In this document: in pieces, positions 59,130 to 64,000 of the stretch
Position numbering within the stretch: the first letter of the stretch is position 1
How the letters are laid out: every line of letters begins with the position of its first letter
NCBI RefSeq assembly: GCF_000801105.2
Contig: NC_079517.1
Coordinates: 20,283,579-20,347,578, forward strand
DNA from: Raphanus sativus
Lineage: Eukaryota > Streptophyta > Magnoliopsida > Brassicales > Brassicaceae
Direction of reading: 5' to 3'
DNA length: 64,000 bases
Notes under the pieces: model-generated
Databases searched by the model: none
What the model was told of the DNA's origin: nothing
What the model saw: only the letters and a program-made list of their open reading frames with translations
Program-made: the position numbers and the translations under genes

Positions 59130-60540
59130 TACATTTATAATCGAGAATTCGGCCAAAAAAAACACTGAACATGGTAAGAATGGCCAAAAGAAACATGAAC
59201 TCGAGGCTGGCCAAAAAAAACCTGAACTTTTGTTGACTTTTATCAGTTTATTAAGAAACTTTGATTAACCGACCAGATTAAGACACCGTTAACTAACAGT
59301 TAAGACGGTGGTTAATCAACGTTAAATACGATCGTTAAGTAAAACGACGTCGTTTGAGATGGAATGAAACGACGTCGTTTTATCTATTTTTATTATCAAA
59401 AATATGTTGTTCGCATGGATCGAACTTGAGAACTCATGGCCAAATGACGAGGTCTCTTGCCACTAGACTACTGTCACTTTTAAGAATATCCATAACATGT
59501 TTTCTTTTATTGAGTATCAAACAAATCTCGAAAAATCTAAATTCTTTTTTAAAAAATTCCAAAAAACTTAAAAATTCAAGAAAATTCTTAAAATTAAAAT
59601 TAAAATTGAAATTATAAATATTTTTTAAAAAATCAAAACATTAATTTTTTTATAAAAATTAATGTATCTAAGATCATTTGAGTTTTTTTATCTTAAATAC
59701 ATTAATCATACTTTTTTATAAATTAATATATTTGAGATAAAATAGAAAATTGATATTTATCACACTACAAATGTTTTTCATTTAATTATTATCATATTTT
59801 AGAAAAACAATTGTGATAATATCATTTGTTTATTGTATCTTAATTATCATTTGTATATTTATCTTAAATACATTATTCATACTAAAATCTATAGTGATAA
59901 ACATCATTTTATTTTATATTACATATGTTGATTTATTTAAAAATATGTTTCAAGTTTTTAATCATTAAATTAATTCGTTGCATTTTTTGAATTATTTTAG
60001 ATTTTTTGAAATTTTTAATGTATTGATTTTTTTTTTAAAAAACTTATTTGTAATTTCAAATTTAATTTTTACTTTTCAGAATTTTCTTGAATTTTTAAGA
60101 TTTTTTGGAATTTTTAAAAAAGAATTTAGATTTTTGAGATTTGTTTGATATTCAATAAAAAAAAAACATGTTATGGATATTCTTAAAAGTGACAGTAGTC
60201 TAGTGGCAAGAAACCTCGTCATTTGGCCATGAGTTCTCAGGTTCGATTCACGCGAACAACATATTTTTGTTAATAAAAATAGGTAAAACCACGTCGTTTC
60301 ATTCCATCGCAAAATTTTACTTAACAATCTTTGCAAACGTCGTTTAATCATTTTGTAACGGTGTGTTTTAATTTGGCGAGTCAACGATAACTTACTGATT
60401 AAAGTTTAAAGTCAAATATAGTTCGGTGTTTTTTTGGCCAGCCAAATATGTTCGTATTTATTATGGCAATTCTTGCAAAGTTCATGATTTTTTTTGGCCG
60501 AATTCTCATTTATAATCTCTTTTCAGAAACCTATTGTATT
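59130..60540. mobile_element. full-length palindromic (fold-back) element
   Basis: Left and right arms of roughly 650-700 bp are inverted copies: ends AATACATTTATAATCGAG versus its diverged inverse near 60505-60540; GAATTCGGCCAAAAAAA; the GACGTCGTTT palindrome; the tRNA-like core (minus at 59411-59475, plus at 60193-60258); ACATGTTTTCTTTTATTGAG; and TTCAAGAAAATTCT. It is flanked by a direct repeat of about 17 bases (AGCTAAATATA-AGTCTCAA at 59110 and 60542). The arms are about 80-85% alike by eye, so it is old. No transposase. Its midpoint, about 59837, lies 12 bases from the duplication edge. Confidence 0.75.
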
Positions 60541-60732
60541 CAGCTAAATATAGTCTCAACTTGGACCTGATTCTGGGTTTTTATTTTTAATGGGTCTGTG
60601 CTAAGCCCATAGAAAACAGCAGGATCCGTGCATACCGATGGTTGACCAGAGAAGAGAGCGTGGTTCTTAAGCGTAATTATTCTCCGCCGCCTACTTTGTT
60701 CAGAGAAGAAAGAAGAGAGAGAGAGAGAGAAA
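60541..60732 (+). promoter_or_regulatory. promoter and leader of the thioredoxin gene
   Basis: About 190 bases separate the palindromic element from the ATG, with a GA-rich leader (AGAGAGAGAGAGAGAGA at 60716-60731) just before it. No clear TATA box. Confidence 0.4.
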
Positions 60733-61493
60733 ATGGGAGGTGTATTATCATCTGTGTTAGGAGGTGGTGGAGAAGAAGCAGTCGCAGGGAATGAATCCGA
60801 AAATCGCGTCATGAAGTTCAGCTCATCGGCTCGGTGGCAGCTTCACTTCAACGAGATCAAAGAATCCTCCAAACTGGTACGTATCGATCCCATCCCATCC
60901 GATCCGATTCCTTTTGATTTGAAATCGAGTTAATTGATTTTTGGGGTTTTGACTTGTGGGAGAAAAGCTGGTGGTGACTTCTCAGCATCCTGGTGTGGAC
61001 CTTGTAGGATGATCGAGCCTGCCTTCATTGCCATGTCTGCCAAGTTCACTGATGTTGAATTCGTCAAATTGGATGTCGATGAACTTCCCGTAAGTATAAA
61101 CTTCTTCTTGTCTCTGCATTTTGTTATTGTTATTCTGTAATATACGACCAATGTTTCAATTTTCTGCTGTCTCTTTATATTTGTATCCACCATTACTGGG
61201 ATTGGCCTTCAGTGTTCACTGTTTTCTGTGTCTGGTAGATATAGATTATTTTTTTGGAATGTTACATCTGCAGATCAGTCGAGTTGTTTGAGTGGATCAT
61301 TCATTCATGTGTGTTTTGTATATGAGCAAAAGCTTATAACAATTTCAATATTTTTCAGGATGTGGCTAAAGAGTTCAACGTGACGGGGATGCCAACTTTT
61401 GTACTGGTGAAAAATGGTAAAGAGAGATTGAAAGGATCGTTGGAGCAAGGGAAAGATGAACTTGAGAAGAAAGTTCTCAAACACAGGGCATAG
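60733..61493 (+). CDS. h-type thioredoxin (TRX h2-like), 3 exons
   Basis: Exons 60733-60876, 60968-61089, 61359-61493. MGGVLSSVLGG carries Gly2 as a probable N-myristoylation site, typical of subgroup-2 TRX h. Then FSSSARWQLHFNEIKES, redox-active ASWCGPCRMIEP, FVKLDVDELP, the cis-proline loop VTGMPTFVLVKNG and a C-terminal LEKKVLKHRA. Known: reduces disulfides in target proteins, fed by NADPH- or ferredoxin-dependent reductases. With the canonical donor the exons sum to one base short (GTGGTGAC where family members have GTGGTGGAC). A donor four bases further (GTATCG after 60880) restores the frame, giving KLVPGGDFSASW. A consensus error is more likely given the neighbourhood. Confidence 0.85.
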
Positions 61494-62025
61494 TGATCCA
61501 TTGAGTTAACACACCTTCACCGGATATAGCCATTGTGTAAAACTTATTACTATTAATAATTGGCTTTGTTGATCCCTCTTTCTCCCTTCTGTGTGATTGA
61601 TTGAAACGGTTTACTGAAAATGTTTTTGGCTCTGCCCTATCATAATTAAGTTTATGCATCTACTCCCGAGCTCTAAATTGTGATAGTCAATACGGTTTAC
61701 TCATGAAGAAAAATTAATTACTGCCTGCAAAATATTCACATCTAGGAGGTTCCAGTACGAACATATCAGCATGGTTCAACTCTTCTTCAACTTAGAAATA
61801 TAACCATTAGTCTTCATGTTTTTCTTTTCATCGATCTTTTGAAGTGTAATATTCTCATAAATATATAAATAATAATAAAACACTCAGCATTAACATTTTG
61901 TTTTTTTTTTTTGTAATATGCGCTGTGAAACGGTGTCGTACAAGCGTAGACAAGAGTTCTCTAAACTCGTGTTGGTGGTGTTGTGAAACTCACCAAATCT
62001 CTCACTGCTTCGCAAACCCCCCAAA
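61494..62025. other. intergenic, thioredoxin 3' flank and GUF1 promoter
   Basis: Non-coding. A short A/T-rich stretch with ATAAATAATAATAAAAC at 61865-61880 and a T run at 61899-61910. No other feature seen. Confidence 0.5.
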
Positions 62026-63175
62026 ATGGGTTCTATGTAACAGAGCCTCTAAAACCCTAAAGTCATCGAGACAAGCAGGCATTCTCTCACTCTTGTTCAA
62101 TTTCAGTCAAACCAACCGAAGAGATCCGTTATGCGTCGTCGGATTGCACCAAGCTTACGGTTTCAGCTCAGATTCCAAGCAAAACTCCAGAGAACCCCCC
62201 GCCATTGATCTGACACAGTTTCCTTCCGAAAGATCCGAAACTTCTCCATCATTGCCCACAATTGATCATGGCAAATCTACTTTGGGCGATCGTCTCATGG
62301 AACTTTACGGGTACACATCAAGAAAGGCCATGGCCAGCCTCAATATCTCGACAAATTGCAGGTACGACATAAAGGTTTAAACTTTTTATCTGTTCAGAGT
62401 TGTTCGGGTGATTCATTTTCATAAAGTTTTGATTTCTCGAGATATTGTGGGATGTTTTTGTTTATTTAGGGTAGAGGAGGGAGAGAGAATCACTGTGAAA
62501 TCCTCAAACAGCGACAATGTTCTACGAAAACAAAGTTAAAGATCAAGATCCCAGCGCGTTTTCTTCTGAACCTAATTGATACACCTGGTCATGTTGACTT
62601 TAGCTATGAGGTTTCTAGATCCTTATCCGCTTGTCAAGGAGCTCTCTTGGTCGTTGACGCGGCTCAAGGTGTTCAAGCACAAACCGTGGCTAACTTTTAC
62701 TTAGCATTCGAAGCTAACCTCACCATCGTACCTGTGATCAACAAGATCGATCAACCACAACAGCTGATCCTGACCGTGTCAAAGCTCAGTTAAAGTCCAT
62801 GTTTGATCTCGACACCGACGAGGTTCTCCTAGTATCTGCTAAAACGGGTTTGGGGCTCGAGCATGTGCTTCCCGCGGTTATAGAACGGATACCTCCTCCT
62901 CCTGGGATCAGTGACTCTCCTCTACGGATGCTTTTGTTCGACTCCTTTTTTAATGAGTACAAGGTGTCGTCTGCTATGTCTCTGTCGTTGATGGATGCTA
63001 AGGAAAGGAGATAAGGTCTCGTTCGCTGCGACTAACCAGTCTTATGAAGTGTTAGACGTCGGGATTATGCACCCTGAGCTTACTTCTACTGGGATGCTTC
63101 TTACGGGACAGGTTGGTTATATAGTAACCGGCATGCGAACCCACCAAAGAGGCACGTATCGGTGACACAATCTTC
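62026..63175 (+). CDS. GUF1/LepA-type translation GTPase (organellar), partial and frame-broken
   Basis: Start proposed at 62026 (MGSM, then [13 protein letters not shown] one frame on). A transit-peptide-like N-terminus (Ser/Arg-rich, [10 protein letters not shown]) leads into the EF-G/LepA GTP-binding domain: [15 protein letters not shown] (P-loop), then across an intron (62362 to ~62469) [20 protein letters not shown] (G3), VPVINKIDQ (G4), [20 protein letters not shown] (G5), and the domain II start ([27 protein letters not shown]). Known: back-translocates stalled mitochondrial ribosomes. At least eight one-base indels break the frame (for example CACAATTGATC, CAACCACAACAG, GAACCCACC). 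The remaining ~400 residues are lost in the gap. Conserved protein on both sides of each indel argues for sequencing error rather than decay. Confidence 0.85.
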
Positions 63176-63275
63176 NNNNNNNNNNNNNNNNNNNNNNNNN
63201 NNNNNNNNNNNNNNNNNNNNNNNNNNNNNNNNNNNNNNNNNNNNNNNNNNNNNNNNNNNNNNNNNNNNNNNNNNN
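63176..63275. other. assembly gap (100 N)
   Basis: Exactly 100 N, a conventional placeholder, so the true distance is unknown. Confidence 1.
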
Positions 63276-64000
63276 GATCTGAGGACCGATGGAGGAAACG
63301 GGAACTTTCAGGAGTACATCGATAGAAACGATGCCGAACTCAAACGACTACACGCTATTATGCATATGTGATACACTAAAAATGAATCTTTGCTACTGCC
63401 AAGTTAACAGTTGCAATTGTAGTACTTGAGATTCAAGTCCAGAGGACCAGTCTACACTCTAGTTCTATAAGTTCCAGAATCAAGCTAAGAAGAGGATATA
63501 ATTTGGTTGAAATAGGCGATAGTAAACAAGCAAAATAAACACGAGATTGATTCGATTAAACAAGAACTAGCCTAGGGTATTTCATTGGGTGTTGAATTGG
63601 AGCCAAACAGTTATTCAAGCGCGATGAAGTGCTTTCTAGAACTCGGATCACTCAGCTGGAGCACTCCACTGTCGTGGCAGTGATCGCTTTGCGGATCGAT
63701 CTCACCACCTAACTGTCGTTGGGATGAGGATCAATTGCAAGCTTTAGAGAACAGGTCCGATCAGTTCACTTACCACCCTAATATCTACTTTCGCTGATTA
63801 GGGATACTAAGCTCATTCAATACATGTCAAGTTATCATCCTAAGCGGTTAACTAGGTGATGAACTAGTGATCTAACATCAAGTGATCAGTTTAATGAAAG
63901 CAGTAAGAACAGTATGAATGAAGAACAGTTATGGATCGCTTATCTATGTTTAGCTCATGTCTCAACACCCTAAAAACCCTAGGCGAGCAAGGTCACTACT
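63276..64000. other. repeat-like non-coding DNA after the gap
   Basis: A short open end (NFQEYIDRNDAELKRLHAIM, stop at 63371) resembles neither GUF1 nor any family I can name; it might be the tail of a retroelement gag-like frame. The rest is moderate-GC non-coding text (CCTAGGGTATTTCATTGGG, GGCAGTGATCGCTTTGCGG) that looks like a retrotransposon leader, but without LTRs in view this cannot be shown. Confidence 0.3.

Larger units (their letters stand above)
47994..59849 (+). repeat. triplicated unit 3
   Basis: 11856 bp, or 3748 bp without the 8105-bp CACTA element and one TGA. After the CACTA element the unit shows many one-base length differences from units 1 and 2. Confidence 0.95.

Overview
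This is a plant nuclear window of Brassica type. It is AT-rich, its genes carry introns, and it is packed with Brassicaceae-style Helitrons, CACTA, Mutator-like, LINE and LTR debris. Three ordinary host genes anchor it: a HIPL-type (hedgehog-interacting-protein-like) gene at the left, then an h-type thioredoxin and a GUF1/LepA translation GTPase at the right. From memory these match the order of an interval on Arabidopsis chromosome 5 (around At5g39970, At5g39950 and At5g39900). The roughly 57 kb between the HIPL gene and the thioredoxin is almost entirely mobile DNA plus one recently triplicated small gene.

Layout. 1-950: a tRNA-like relic and non-coding DNA. 947-3824 (-): HIPL gene, 7 exons, intact. 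4539-7165: a short tandem repeat and a decayed LINE. 7349-36000: a Helitron graveyard. At least seven Helitrons can be bounded by a 5' TC and a 3' hairpin plus CTAG, several nested in one another. I infer that an older gene-capturing Helitron on the minus strand (about 10788-26975) was cut up by three younger ones. It still carries exons from four sources on one strand: an unidentified gene with its start codon, a WD40-like piece, a TOPLESS-family corepressor, and another unidentified gene. Two Helitrons carry replication protein A-like exons and one also carries a RING-H2 fragment.

37020-59849: a head-to-tail triplication of a ~3.75 kb unit. Each unit holds an 83-codon gene with its own TATA box and poly(A) signal, a fold-back Mutator-like element with a 9-bp target duplication, an LTR-like relic and half of a large palindromic element. 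Both unit junctions are identical (extra CAC) and the right edge lies almost at the centre of the palindrome at 59130-60540. After triplication each unit took a different insertion: unit 1 a 2442-bp Helitron, unit 2 a 1016-bp Helitron just upstream of the gene, and unit 3 an 8105-bp CACTA transposon. The sister units are empty-site controls that fix all three insertions to the base.

The CACTA element has perfect 18-bp ends, a TGA target duplication, a TNP2-type transposase gene (one base short in an A run) and a PF03004-type accessory gene whose ATG is split by an intron. From about 57.7 kb to the 100-N gap at 63176 many one-base indels appear, both against the sister units and inside conserved genes. 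The frameshifts in the thioredoxin and GUF1 genes are therefore probably consensus errors. Sequence after the gap does not continue GUF1.
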